From: Cyanophora paradoxa
Lineage: Eukaryota > Glaucocystophyceae > Cyanophorales > Cyanophoraceae
DNA: 64,000 nt
Direction: 5' to 3'
Assembly (NCBI GenBank): GCA_004431415.1
Contig: QPMI01000071.1
Span: forward strand, 186,001 to 250,000
Part shown: in pieces, positions 43,414 to 57,800 of the stretch
How the letters are laid out: each line of letters opens with the position of its first letter
Position numbering within the stretch: position 1 is the first letter of the stretch
Program-made: the position numbers and the translations under genes
The notes under the pieces: model-generated
What the model was told of the DNA's origin: nothing
Database searches by the model: none
Seen by the model: the letters and a program-made list of their open reading frames with translations, nothing else

Positions 43414-45131
43414 TTCGAGCCCCGGGCCCAGTTCGAGTTCGAGCGTGACTATGTAGTTTCATCGGTCGAGCCCCGGGCCCAGTCGTACTTCGTATGTAGT
43501 TTGCCTATGAATTTTAAGCATGGCTATGCAGAGTTTGCCAATTGCAAGTTGTAGTTGTAGTGTGCGTACAATCAATGTGTACGTACAATCAATGTAGACG
43601 GGCCAATGAATTCACGTTAGTTCATTAGTTCTACGTGCTTTGGTCTGACTTCGAATTAGGCGTGAAAATGCAGGGAAAGTTAGCCTTCTGTACATGTGCG
43701 GATCAATCGAACATATAGGGCCTAGGCCTAGCCCGAGGACACTGAAAAAGGCGAGCTTCAGGGTCAGCGCATGCGCATGCATTCTTTAATGAGTAATCAT
43801 GATCATGATCATGATCAGGGGGCCTCCAGCTGGCCTCGCGTTCAGTGAAGTCTCAGACGGCTCCGAGGATCAAGAACAGCGGCGTGGCTTAAAAGACGGC
43901 TTGGTCGCTTAAGAATTCCTCATCTGCTGGCTAGATTCGCCCGGCAAATTAAAGTTCATCATGATGATCACGGCATGATTTAGAGGATTCGAATTCATGA
44001 GCATGATCAGCTCTCATATTTCAGCTTGGCAAGTTTCAGCTTGGCAAGTTTCAGCTTGGCAAGTTTCAGCTTGGCAAGACATATCATGATCATTCAATTC
44101 ATGATCAGTCAATTCAGTGACTGATTCAGTGACCACGTGACCCCCTGTCTTTTGCACACTCGAGCTCCCTTGAGGGTTTCATGTTTCGGAGGGCCGCCAG
44201 GCTTCAAGTTTTTTAGAGTCTGAGTCTATGGCCCGGTGGCCTGTTCTAACCAGAAAAATCGTCACGTGCACGCGGGCATTTGTTTATAAGGACAGCCCCG
44301 GCTCTGGTGTACACGTGATTTCCATTAGTGTGCATCCTAGCTTCTCTTGGATTGAAGTTTTGACTTTGTCATAATGACATTCTTTGCAAAGATTAAGACG
44401 ACTGGGGCTCTCGGAGCTGACCGGCTGTAAAGCTGAAAAGGCCTCGAGCTCGTATGCGCCAGCCGCCGGGCCGCCGGGCCGCCGGGGACGGTTCGAGTTG
44501 ATAAAGGACACCAGTACCCATTGCAAGCACGTCTTGCCCGAATCTACCTAACTCTGCCGTCGCACCTATCTCGCCTCATGATCATGATCCCTAATTATAA
44601 GCCGCCTTTCTCTAGATCTCCGTGCATGCCCGGCTGGCTGCGCGTCGCTCCCAGCTGCAGGCCTTGTCGCTAGTTACCTGCTGTGGCGTCTCGGCACTTG
44701 CAGACTCATGTGTTGTATTAGTATCTACGGGGGGTTGACCCCACTGCATACGTAGATTCTCAAACACAAAAACCACTTAGCTAATTAAACTATTTATAGT
44801 TTCTGTTTCGTATATATTTCTGATGAGTGAAACTCGCAAATTCAAAGGAAACTCGATCGAAACAACTATTATTACATGCATGTTTTTATCCTAATCATCG
44901 GATTCTATAGCTAGCGTCCGTAGGAACGAAGGGAAACCAATGGATGCAGGAACGCAAAAGGCGTAAATACATATCCAATGGGCCGAGCCAAAAGGCGGAA
45001 GTACATATAATGGTCCGTCGGTGGCTTTTCCAAACCAGACAGTCACGACTATAGCAAGCGTCTCGTATTACGTATGTACGTATAGAAAAAGGGCGGATAT
45101 CGACCATTGGTTGCACTTTTAAACTTTATAT
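43414..45131. other. Noncoding interval between convergent genes B and C
   Basis: No gene seen. It contains GATCATGATCATGATCATGA (43798), a 15-bp tandem repeat at 44021-44079, palindromic CATG/GATC/GGCC words like those upstream of gene A, and an A+T-rich stretch from 44760. The poly(A) sites of both genes should lie here. Confidence 0.5.
44021..44079 (+). repeat. 15-bp tandem repeat, four copies
   Basis: TCAGCTTGGCAAGTT is repeated at 44021, 44036, 44051 and 44066 (the last one base short). Noncoding, between the two convergent genes. Confidence 0.92.
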
Positions 45132-48100
45132 CTAAAGCGGTCGGTCGAGGCAGATGCCGACGAGCTCGAGGCGCGCCATGTCCCAAATGGCGTCCTCCAG
45201 CGCGTCCCGCAGCTCCCTGCGCCCCCCCGAGGGCCTCAGACCCCAAATCGAAGCGCGAAGAACGATAAGACGCGAAGAACAGAGGAGCTCGCACCTGAGC
45301 CAGCGGCGGGGGCGGGCCCAGCGGGGCCCCTTGCGCGCCCCGCGGGCGGCGGACATCCAGGGGGCGACCTGCGGGGCGGGGCGGGCCGGGCCGGTCAGGG
45401 CCGTCGGGGCGCCCCTCGAAGTCGGAAGGCGAAGGGAAGGGCGGCCACCTCGTTGTCGATGATGGAGGCGAGCAGCTCGAGCTTGGCCCGCATGGCCCGC
45501 GTCGACGCCCGCTCCGCCGCGAAGCTGGCGGACTCGTGTGAGGACGCTGGATCGGAGATCTAGATCTAGACGGGCGATAGAACACAAGAAACGCACTTGG
45601 CGGGCGGGATGCTGGCGATGACGCCGAGGAGCCGGGGCAGGACGGCGTGCAGGTGGCGCGACCTCGCGCGCTCGCTCGGGCTCACAGCGACGATGTTCTA
45701 CTCGCAGAACAAGTTTCAGATTTCGCACGAAAGGTTTATAATTGTTTTCGAGCATCGACATCGCACCGTCAGGGTGCTGAGAATGGAGGCGACGAGCTTG
45801 CGGCGCCCCTCGCGCTCGGAGATGGCCAAGAGATCCATCAGCGGGCCCAGCTCGTAGCTGCGGCAAATAGGTTTGAGAAAGAATGAAACATCTCTAAACA
45901 TGTTGTGAAAGAGTCGCACTTGCAGACTTCCTCGTAGATCGGAACCGTTTGGCGGTAGAGGTTCAGAGCGACGCCCCTGCGATTACGCGCGCCCAGTGAG
46001 CAAAAGAATGTTCTTACATTTGGGTCTCTTGCGCATGGCATGCGCAGGAACACACCCGTCCTTCTCCTGGTCGTACGCGGCGAGCCCGTGGCACAGCAGC
46101 GCGAGCGCCCGCGCCGCCTCGCACGCCGTGCGCTTGTTCTGCTGCAGGGTCTGCGTAGCGCGTGACGCCGTCAGCCATGGCCATGGCCGCCGATTGCTGC
46201 ACAGTGATCGAGCTCGAGGCACGCACGACCGCCGGAATGCCGCGGAAGAGCTTGAGCGCATCGGAGAGGCGGGCTGCGTCGGCCTGCAGCATCGCGTCCG
46301 GCACGGTGCCTCCCTCCGGCAAGATCGACCTGCGCCGCGCGCTGAGCTAAGAAAGAGCCCCGCGGATACCGAAGACGGGAGCCCGGCACCTCGAGAGGAG
46401 CTTGAGCTCGTTGGTGCAGTTGCGCAGCTCGATCCTCGCCGCCTCGTCGCCCTCGCGCGGGGCGTCGTCCGTCAGCTCGATGTAGTCCTTCTCGTACACG
46501 AAGGGCAGCCGGATCGTTTCGTCGTTGCGTGATGCCGCCCACGCCTCGCCGCCGTCGCCGCGCGAGTCCGCCCGCGAGGTCCGCACGACGCGGCTCTCCC
46601 GAAGCGCCTTCTCCCGCTTCCGTGCGTTTTTGATGAAGGTCGCATACGTTTGCCCGCACGCTGCGTCATGAAAACGTCGGACGGCAAGTAAATAAATTAA
46701 TAGTAAGAGGCAAATGCGCACTTGCGACAGGGGCCGGGGTGACGCCGCCGTCCGCCTTCGAACTCGACGCCCGTGACTTCGAATTCCTGCCGTGATCGCC
46801 GTCCTCGTCCTCTGTCTTGGAGGCCCTGCCCGATCCAACCGCCTGTCGAGGCGGGGCGGTCGCCGGCTCCAGAACTGCTTCGGATGTGAGAAGACAGTTC
46901 AAGAGAGTTGCCGGCGTCGGCGGATTCGAACGGGCCTTCGAGGTCGGGATCGTCGATCGCGAAGACGGCCTCCTCACGCACGTCGTCGGCGTCGAAGGCG
47001 CTGTCGTCCGAGTCGGACGCCTCTGCCGCGTCGAAGCGCTTCAGGTTTGCGGCCCGCCGCTTCAGCTTCTGCAGGACGCGCTTCGCCCGCTTCGCCGTCT
47101 GTCAACGTCGACGGAAGTCGCGTCAGTTTCCATGTCTCTGTAAACGATGAAATCTAAATCCAACGACGAAACGCACTTTGGCTTCACTGTTGGCGCGCTG
47201 GATGCTGACGATGGAAGTGTTCTTGCCGGACTTGATGGCCTCGCTCTTCGCTTTTGCCGACTTCTCCAGGCGCTCGGCCGCTACCGACAGGGGCTTCTGC
47301 AAGACGCGGAGGCTCCGCACGATCATGTGCACTAGCGCCGGGTGCACCGCGAATCTGCCGCGACCGTCAGGCCGTTCAAGAGAACATGGAATAGACGATG
47401 TGAATTCGCGCACATGTCCTCGGGGAATTCGGCGAGCTCGTCGAGAAGGCCGGCGAGGCGCCCGAGGACGGTGACGGCCGCGCTGCCCGCGTTGGTCGTC
47501 GCGAGCTCCGCAAAGTCATCCACCGCCCCTTCCTCGACTTCGACGTCGACGGCGCCGGAGATATCGACGTCGGCCTGCTTTTCATGGTTACTACGAAGCT
47601 TTCGGTGGAAGGGTAGCTGCAACTTTCCCCTTCAGAATCTCCTCGAGAATCTCAGAATATCTATAGGTTTGGACAGATATCTATCTCAGAATATCCAGAA
47701 TGTAATATATCGCCGCTTTACTCCAAAGCTTATGGTGGAAGGGAGGCATTAGATTTCACCTTGAGGATCTCCTCGAGGCCGTCGATGCCGAGGAGGCGAT
47801 CCTCCTCCAGCTCCCTCAGCTCCAGCGCGACCTGTCCGGCGCCTCAGCTCAGCGAGCGGCGCGCGGCGTCGGCAGTGGGCGCGCCTCGCGGAGGTCGTCG
47901 AGGAGCGGGTCGTCGACGGCCTCCGCCACGCGGTCCTCCAGCGGGTCGTCCCACACGCGCTGTGTGACCCGAGCACCCTGCGTGGCGTTGATCGCATCGG
48001 AATCTAACGTAAATTTCCCGCATTTCGCGCACCATCCACTTCTTCAAACGGTAGAACGGCGAGAGCAGCGTCGCAATCAGCGGCGGCAGCTGCAAGCCGG

Positions 48101-48850
48101 AGCCGTACGAGTCCTGCCGCGCGTGGGCGCTGGTGACCAGCTGCGACGGCGTCGGAAGGTAACCGCTCGCGATCCAGCGCAGCTTTGGGGCCTTCTTGAC
48201 GCGGTGGCCCGCGCTGTACACGGTCCCGCCCAGCTGTCTCGTCACGGCGTGCTGCATAGGCCATCAATAAAGATGCGAAGTGTTGCAAACGTTATCGAAC
48301 CTGGAGCCGCATGAACTCTCGCATGTTCTCGAGCAGAGATTTGATCTCGTCGACTTCGACTTCCCGTGTTTCCGCACACTCATCCGAAGGGGGCACGAAG
48401 AGCTGGCCACGCTCCTGTGGGCGAAACAGCGTGGTCAGCAAGTTGGAATGCTAGATACTTGCAGGAGGTTGCTCAGGTTGGACCATTAGAATCCGGTGCG
48501 CGACGAAGCTGACGTCGTCGTTGAACAAATAGCCCGACTCCGCTTTGCCCCTGCCGTACAAGTTAGGCCCGCAAAGCTAGCCCAATCGAAGAGATGGATG
48601 CTCACTTGGCGATGTAGATGCGGGCCTTGCGGGCCGTGCGGGCGCAGTACGTGTAGAGCAGGTTTCGCTGCCGCTCGGCGCCAGCGTGGCCCTTCCGGGC
48701 GCGGCGCTGCAGGCCGTCGAACCAGCTGTCGATCTTCTCGATCGTCTTCGAGTCGAGCTGGAAGTCTCCAATCTGCAAAGCGGGTTTCACGCGGTGGCAG
48801 AGCAAGGTTGACAGCAGCTGGGCGAACCCGCATCTGGAGCTTGCGCCGCG
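45132..48850 (-). other. Gene C cytoplasmic tail exons
   Basis: Short exons encode charged helical sequence: LYITLNTLRYGRARKARRK, TIEKIDSWFDGLQRRARK, RQRNLLYTYCARTARKARIY, LQLPPLIATLLSPFYRLKKW, and the last exon ELRDALEDAIWDMARLELVG ending at 45132. Exon borders are approximate. No known domain; less Ser/Pro-rich at the end than gene B. Confidence 0.5.
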
Positions 48851-51800
48851 CCTTCCGCGCCCGGCCGTACCGCAGGGTGTTCAGCGTGATGTACAATATC
48901 TGCGTGAGCGGATTGGCTTGAAAACCCAAAAAGAAACGAAGCCGGAATGTGCAGACCATCCCGCCAAAGACGGAAAGCAACGCCAGCAGTAGAATCTGGG
49001 GACGTCGAGCGTTTGCGAAGAACATCGCCAAATGGTTCCACACGCGCACCTGAACGACGACGATGACCTCATCCGTCACATCAGCATTCAGGAAAACCAG
49101 CCCGCCGAACAGCACGAACTGCGCGGAAGCGTCAACAACAAAACCAAAGAGCTAACGTCAAACCAAAGCTCGCAAATCCGCTGACCATCGTGCACATCAG
49201 AGAGAGGCTCTCGAGGCGGTTGATGCGCGGGATGGTGTAGGGCTTCACGCTGATTTGGACCAGCGTGGCGGCGAACAGGATCACGAACGCGACGATAGAC
49301 TGTGCGGTCCGTTGTAATCAGAATCGAAAATCTCGAAGTGGGTTCAGCAATGTGATTCGACACACCTGAAGCACAGGCCGGTTGATGAGGAACAGGTTAT
49401 TAATGATGATGGCGAGCTTGCTGATCACGGATGCACACATCAGCCAATTGATACAGAATAGAATCGCAGGTGCTCGCACCGCATAAGAATGACCACCTCC
49501 CACCTGCGAAAGCATGCGGTCAGCGACGCCATTCTAGGCTGCAGTCTTTCAAAACAGCTGCAGAGAGCCTCACCAAGGATACTTCGGGCGATACTGCAGC
49601 ACAAGGAAGCCGCAGACGTCCTTGAACTGCTGGTCTCGGACCTGCGGGACATTTAGATGGAAAATCAAGCAGCCAGGTGCTGGAGTTTACCTTGTTTGTC
49701 CTCAACCCGTAGAAAGCGAGGGCAAGGAGGGCGACTGGGATGCCAATCGTGTAAAGGAGCACGCCGGCGATTCCGGCGCCAATCATCTTGCCCCACGTCC
49801 CGTCCTTGTCGCACTCGATGGATGGCTCGCTCGCCAGGTAGAAGCGCCCGTCCGTGTTGCTGCGAAATAAAGTTAGATTGGATGGCAACGCTTAGATGTG
49901 TCAAGATGGAAGGTCGCACGGTATGCAGGCGAAGGTGCTGAGCGCGTACTGCCCGAGCAGCACGTAAGCCATCGACGCGCCGAGGAGCAGCGCGTGAACG
50001 TAGAGGATGGCGAGCTCCTTCGCCGTCCGGTTGCGCCGCTTCCGCTCGTCGTCCTCCTCCAGGTCGACCTCCTCGTACATGCGCTGCAGCCGGAGCCGCT
50101 TGCGCATCCGCCGCGTCTTCGCCAACACCTCCGGCGCCAGCACGTCCTTGCTCTCCTTGTGGAGGCTGTACGTGAAGAGCCAGAGCGCGAGCCGCTGCAG
50201 CTGGGCGAGGAAGCTCCGCCCGGCGCGCGCCATCGACGTCCACGCCCGCTGGCCGGCTCGCTTGATGGTCGACGGCGCCAAAGCGTGCTTCACCTCCCAC
50301 CAAAGGAGGACGACCGTCTTAGTCGAGCGATGCTTTTTGGCATCCTGCGTTTCGGCTGGAGCACCGTACGCGTCGACGTTCATGTGATCGGTGAGCCGGT
50401 CGCCGTCGGCAGATTCCGAGTCGTCGGCGATGGACGATCGCTCGAGGCGCGAGGAGCGATCGCTGTACCCGCTGATCGACATGCGGTCGTCGTTGTCCGT
50501 CTGCAGCCTACGGCGCCCACTCGCCACCTCTTTCCTTTTCAGGAACATTTTGAACTTGCGCCCCAGCGGCGACCACGCGACGGCCAGGACCCACACGAAG
50601 ATCCCGAACAGAGTGAGCGCGAGGGGAAGAGTGAGAGTCACGAGCCACTTGATGAGGAACGAGTTTCCTCGCACTGCCCAATCGAGTGGAGAGCGTCAGC
50701 GCCTGCGCGTGAAACCACGCGCTTCTAAAACGCACCTGAGCACTCCGGGCGAAGCCACTCGATGTTCAGATTGAAGACCGAGAGCGCATTGATGATGGTC
50801 TGTTTGAGAGGTTGTCGTGAGCAGAAACGGTTTCGCAGATTTATGGGATATATTACCATGAAGATAGGCGGCCACTTGAGACGCATTCGCGAAAACACTG
50901 CGAAACAATCATATAGCAGCTAACGCGAACAATAAAGTAGAGGCGGCCTATGCTCCTATGCTGAAGCGCACCCGTCAGGACCTGAACCATGTTGATCGAG
51001 ACACGGACGAGCTGCCCAATGTCGTTGATTCGCCTCTGGCTGACGCTGGCGAACAACACGCCAATGACAAAGAGGGCGATGAACAGAATGATGCAGAGGA
51101 TGACGAAAGAGGCGCTGATTCCGTCTGCCAACACGCATTAGTCATCGCCGACCTTTTCTAAGCAGGGAACTGTGTAGACGAACCGGGGCATCGGTAACAG
51201 AACGCGCCGAGCCGGTAGTAGACCACGGCATCCGAGCGAAGGCAGCTGGAGCAGCGGGGACCTCTGCGAGCGCCAATCGTATCAGCGTGGTCCGCGCTCT
51301 TTACAATGAGAGCAGCGGCGCACGCGTAGCCTTCCGTGCAGCTGTCGATGCCACCCGGACAGGCTTCAGGCCTGCTCAAAGTCAGGCGCGTGATCGAAGC
51401 ATGCAAGCGCGGTGCTAGAGTTCGCACGGTTCGCAGGAGTACGCGATTGTGGGGTTTGCCGAGGAGATATAGTACCCCGCGGCGGCCTCGGGTAGGGTCA
51501 TGTTGTAGCGGGTGCAACGGGAGCCCTCCTGCGATTCGGGTCAACGAAACCTCTGCGACGGACCAAAGCATAAGAAGCATCAGACCCTCGGGCACGCGTC
51601 GCAGGGCCGGCCGTCGAAGGCGAAACCGTAGTAGCCCGGGTTGCAGACACAGTAAGACAGCAGCGAGACGCCTTCAACCTTGTTCGTCCCGGCGTTTGCG
51701 GGGCAGTCTATGCAATCGGGTCTACCGATGAACGGCTGATAGAAGTCCGCGGGGCAGAGTGCTGCACAGAGAGCCATTAGCGGAAAGGTTTATGAGATGG

Positions 51801-54800
51801 GGTGCAGGCAAACGCGACGCACTGCATAGAGGCGCGCGGCCTCCTGCCGAGAAAGAGCCTTGGCTGCAAGGGTTGCACGGCACATCGAATGTAATGGCAT
51901 AGTACCCGGGCGGGCAGCCCTCGATCGTGAAGTTGTTGTACGCCCCTTCGAGGAAAGTGACGCCATCATACCCCAGCACGAGCGGGATTGTGAAAGGCTC
52001 CGTCGGTTCCGTTGGCGGCGTCCGGCACCGTGCGCGCGTCAACGAGAAGACGTCCGCTAAGACGGGACTGTTGGCAATGCCAAAGAAGCACTGCAGCCCG
52101 CGGTCGGCGCTGAGGAACTCGCCGACTATGTCCACGTCGACCCCACCGATCGCCGGGCTCCGGCTGGGGAAAGCGGACAGGATCCGTGGCGGCACGACGT
52201 CGACAAGGACGAGCGCCTCCGGCGTTTCCGGGTCGTCGAGCTGATACCGCGAGTTGTACGCCCGCACAGCGACGGTGTACTTGCCCGGCAGAGCGGCCTC
52301 CCACGGCGCGACGGCGCTGTCAAACGTCTGCTCTGGCGATTGGGTGTCCGATTCTAGAATGCGGTAGCGGAACCGAACGTTGCTGCCCGCCTCCACGAAC
52401 GCCGTCAGGTTGCACGGCGTCTTGAAGGCAACAGCGTTGCCCTGGCCGCACGTCGCGAGCCGCAAGCCATAGATCGCCTGCTCGACCAGCACGGTGCAGT
52501 TCCGCTCCTCGGCAGAGACCTCGTTGCTGGCCCGCCCGACAACGACGTACGTGCCAGGCTGGTTGTACCTGAATTGCGAGCTCGACCTGCTTCGCAGAGA
52601 TCTGCTCTCGTCTCCAAGCAGCCTGTGCAGTCGTGAGAAGAGCTTAAAGAATGCGCGAAGAACGAAGCACTGAACGCGAGATCACGCACCAGGTGAAAGT
52701 GGGAGCGGACCCCGCGGAGATTGCGGCAGACAGCGTCAACCACTCGGACTGCCCTTCACGCAATCCCAGAACCGCGTCGAGAGATGGGTCGCGCTTTGTG
52801 GGAGTCTTTGCACTCGAGCAAACCGTGCGCAATCCTTGGACGACGATGCCTGCGAGTGATTGCTTCAGATCTACAAAACAGTAACTCGACTGTCAACTGG
52901 CGCACGTGCAGTGATTGTGGACGTGTCCTGAAATCCAGCTGCGGGCACGGTGATGGTGATCGAAAAATTACCGGCAAAGCTTGGGATGAGCTGATGTACG
53001 GTCAGTGGAAGTCTTCTAACAAGAGCAACGCAAAGCAGATTATATTGAAAAAGCGTGTACCTGGAATTCGAAAGCATCGCTGACGCCCGGAGCTAGCGTG
53101 ATCACGCTCGTTGCAGCACCGAGAAGCCGCCTCCCATCGACGGATGCGGAATCTCCGAAGTTCACCGCAACGCGAAGAGAGCCGTGCCGGCTCCAGACGC
53201 CGCTGCCCGCCTTCTCTGGACGCGCTTTGCACGCGAGCGACCTGTTGACAGCGGCAAACGCCCCGAACGCGCAGGTGACATTCGCTGCATCGGGGTCCAG
53301 GTACGCGTAGACGATAAACTGCACAGCCGTTGCATTGACGCCGCTATCCCCGGCCAGAGGCGCAGAAATCGTACAGGGCCCGCTCTTCCCGGGCAGAACG
53401 GCTCGGAAAGCGAATTCCTTGGACGGCGCGCTGCTGATGAGAGACAGGTCCAGCGACTCCACAGCTTCGCCGCCGGCGGCAATCGCGACGCGCTCCGGCG
53501 CGGAAACTCGCAGAGAAGTGAAGACGCTTGGAAGCGCGTGGATCGATTCGCCCTTCAGGCGGGGGCGGAGCCAGCAGTCGATAGGTTCGGTGCCCGCCTC
53601 CACAATCGATGCGGAGCAGTTCAAGAATGACGTCCGAGCGTCCGGCTCGTCTAATTTAGAAAGCGCATCAGCAGCCGTTCGAAATTTAATTCGTTGGACA
53701 ATGCAGAGCCTCTCACCGTAAAGGAATACGCCGCAGGTGAACAGTGGCTCGGAGACGCCGGGCAGAAGAACCGAGACGTTGACCCGTCCCGTTGCGGTGC
53801 GATTGAAGAAGGCGCGGATGAGCAGACTGGACGCGGGGAGCTCGACCGTGCTGGGGGCGACGATCTCGCCGGTGGCGAGAGGCGCGCCTCCGAAAGTCGG
53901 ACCGAGGAAAGCCCTGGCTCAACATTAGATGAATCCTTAAAACGAATCTGCAATGGACTCGAGCGCACCAGGGCACAGTCGGAATGCTCACGCCCTCGTA
54001 TTGAGGAAGCAGCTCGATCTCTAACGGCGTCCTGCGGAATACCGGCGCGTCCGGGGACGGGCAGATGACCAGCGACGTGCCGTCCGGCTCGGACACGACC
54101 TGTACCTCAGCAGCTGTCTCAAGGGTACCACCGCTCACTACCATCGACACAGAAACCCGCCCCATGCCAGCAGACGGCCCTCCAGTCACTCGGAACGGGA
54201 AGTCTGGGACGGGATCGTTTGTAGCGAGAAGGTAGCCAGTGGCGTTGCCCAGGGCCCCCGACGTCTGAGGCCGCTGCAGATTCGTCGGAGGAGCAGCGAC
54301 GGGCTCTCCCCTCAGACGCGGCGAGAATGTACAGTCGATGTCGCGGTTCGCAACGACGAACGGAGACGCGCACACAAGCTTCGAGGTCTGCGCACGAATA
54401 TTAAGATCAGGCGCTCACACAGAGAAGAGATGGATGTATAGCAAAACGCACGCTGTCTCCATAGCCAACGACGGATATAAGTTGGGTCATCGAGTCGCTC
54501 GCGTCAAGCCGTTTGGAGTCAGCCTTCAACTTGATGGCGACGCTTGCGGGCGCCGAGTCCACAGACGCGACTTCGCCGGTCGTTATGGTGATGTCGAACA
54601 GCTTCGCGACGCTGGGTCCAGCAACATTGGTGGTTCGCACGATCAGCGCGATATTCAACGGGTTCTTGACGACTGGATCAGGCTGGAAGTCGGCGATGTT
54701 CACTGTGCACCCTCCAGTATTAGCAAGACCGACGAGCCAGTTCTTCTACATTTGCTACATTCAAGGCGCGTACCCAGTACAACTTCGCCTTCGGATCGCG

Positions 54801-57800
54801 GGACGATGGTGCACTGTTGAGAAGACGATGCCGTCATGACTTTGATCGCACACGTCAAAGACGACCCTCGATCTGGAAATACGATGAGCTCGAGTGCAAT
54901 TGGGAATGGAAACCAGAGAGCTTCTCACCCGGCGAAGCGACTACAGCAAGATGGAAAATCGCCGCCCGCCCTCCCGATGCGAGTGACGCGCGGACCCCAA
55001 CCAAACCGGTCGTGATCGGAAGAGACTTCGCCTCCGTAGTTTGCACTGCCAATCGCGTGAGAGAACGTTACGTGAAGCATAATAAATAGGGCGTACGAGT
55101 GACCGTGAATGAACTGCATAGGCCTAGACCCAAGGGGTCATCGCCGCGGCTGATGTTAGAGACCGTCACGAACGAGCGCTCTCCGAGTTCGATCGCGGGG
55201 TTCGCCTCCAGGTCGACGAAGTGCGACGGCGTCACCTCCAGCGCGGAGCAGTTGGCCAGGACCGCCTCTCCATTCGATCTCGGGAAGACCGTGGCATCGA
55301 ACGCGCTGCCGCGCCGAATGACCATGTACGAAGTGGCGTTGACGGTCGCGAAAGTAAACGCTGTGGCGTTGACGACGAAAGAAGACGTTGCGTCCGGCTC
55401 TTCGTAGACGGTTGTGTTGACCGAAAGCTCGCCGTTGCCCGCTGGCAGCACGAGCTTTGAAGCGAGTCGGCCGGTGGCCGGCCCTGCTGGCCGCGCCACC
55501 ACGAACACGTTCACGTACGAATCTGCCAAACCGAGAGGCTGGATCGAAGAGCCCGCAGTCTCTAAGGACGATTCGGATAATCTTGCAAATACTGGGCTTC
55601 CGCTCCTGCATTTGAATAAGAGCTCCTGTCAGATACGAACGGGCCAGCTACGATAGCAGAATGCACGAATTCTTGAACACTGACCTTCGAAAAGCGATGG
55701 AGCAGTTTTGCTTCTCGGAGCGCCGAATGACCGTCGGCAAACACGCCATTGTAGAAGACGCGTCGGGTACATCGTAGATCGCGTAAGGCTTCGACGCTAC
55801 AACGGATCCCGCGGTGCTGATCACCTGGATCGCAAACACTCCCGTCTGGGAACCCGCGGCGATCGCAAAGCCGAACTGGGTCGCCAGGCCGCGCGCAAAG
55901 CCCGAGAGGAGGGTGCCGCCGGTCAGCGAGACGGAGAGGAAGAACTCGTCCGCCGTCATAGCCGGGCTCGAGGGCGCGCCGACCCGCCGCGGAAGGAACG
56001 TGCACGCCATCGTCGAGCTCGTGTTGACGAGCAAGCCCGACGCCGCGCACGCGACCTGAGATAAGGCTATAAAGTCAGCAAATGCGAAACCGCTCCAAAC
56101 GCAACCGCATCGCACCTGAGACGACGTGTCCGGATCCAGCGGCCCGTTGCCCGTGTACGCTGGCTGAGCTACAATCCAGCGCGGTGTCAGAATCCGCGAG
56201 AAAGGCACGAGAAGGTGACGCTATCAACTGCTGACCTGTTATAGAAATTGAGCTGCTCGAAGCGTACACGGCAGGGTCAGCGGCGCCCGCCCTGTCAAGT
56301 AGAGAGACCAGGATTGTGTAGGTGTCTGAGGGGTAGTTCGCCGGAATGGAGAACGGAGTGCTTAGACTGTAGTCTTCGTTGCCGCTCACGACGGTCCTCA
56401 CGTCGCTCGCAATGGTTACGTACACTCGTCCGCGCCGCATGAGCGCGACCGAGAACGACGCATTCACTGGCAGGCCAAGGGCGCCGCGCATGGCGAGTGT
56501 CCACCGAATGGTTATGGCGGATCCAGCTTGGAGGCCGCTCGGTGCATCGATCGCCACACTTCTGATGAAAGGCGCTGCGAGCAGGCACACGTCAGCTACG
56601 ATAGCTTTGAAAGCAGACGACAAGCTGCCAAGGACGCACTAGCGAGATGCGCGTAATTGTACGAGAACACATTGGGTTCATCCTCGGATCGGACGACGAT
56701 GTAGGCAGGAGAGGTGACGTATAGGTCCGACGCCGACCGCGGGCTGGGCACAACGAGTGCTCTCGCAGGTGGCAAAGAGGGAACGAAGCTCAGAGCAGTG
56801 GCCCCAGACTGGACTTGAACGCCGCGAGCAATGTCGGCCACTTTGCCGCCCAAGCTGTGACGGTAGAGTGCCGACAGCGGATCCAGAACGGGATCGCCGC
56901 CTCCGCTGATGTTCCACAGCTCAACGGCGACGGTGCTCAGCCGGTACGAACGGAAGGAGAGCACAGCGAGATTCGTGACTCCAGCCGCGCGCCATTCGTC
57001 GTAGATGTGGTCCGCCGTCAAAGGGAGCGGATCGACCTCGGCACCAGTGCCTACAAGCAATCGCGTTACAAATAAATTCGAACATCGGGCAACGTGAGCC
57101 CTGGAGCTTTCAAGAGCGTAAAGAATGCGCACCGTTTAGCGTAAAGGGCAGTCCATCAGCGAAGACGTTAGCGTCATCTGACAGGTCGGAGCTAGTCAGA
57201 TAGAAGCGGAGCCTGTAGGAGCCTTCCAGCAGGCCAGCCGGAATCGTGAAATTGAACGGCGACGATTTGTTCGAGGCAAGCAGGACAGGTTGCTGTCCCT
57301 GTCCTTGGAAACGCCTGCTCGGCAATCAGATAGGGATCGCTGTGCACGTGTGTGATGGATAAGAGTTCGAACGCACAGGTACGTGTTGACTGGGCGGGTG
57401 CGCGAGCCGAGCCCGTCGCTCTGCTCCGGGTCCGACGAGTTCCAGTAGGCCGTCCGCGACGAGTTGAGAAAGGCAACGCCGCCGTAGTTGACCGCCATAC
57501 CCACTCCGGTGTACGGAATCGAGATGTACGAAGCTGGGAACAGAGTAAGTGAGAGCTTAGCCGGCTGCGTTATCTAGCAAGTGCGCTCAGCAAACAAAGC
57601 GCACTGCGTAAACAGATCGAAGCCTCCATAAAGTGCAGATCAGGCGCCGAAGTAGATCGAACGATGATGCTGCCGTCGGTACCGAAAACGTCCACCGCGG
57701 ATCGCGGCGGCACAGCGCCGGAGAGCTCCAGCAGCCTTGTGCGGTTTGGCGCCCACTGATAGGAGCCCGCCCCAGCGGTCGCACTGATGGACGTGGCGAA

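Noticed and set aside
44890-45116. Minus-strand 73-codon open frame after the gene C stop
   Set aside because: No homology-like features, lies downstream of the final exon and in AT-rich trailer DNA.
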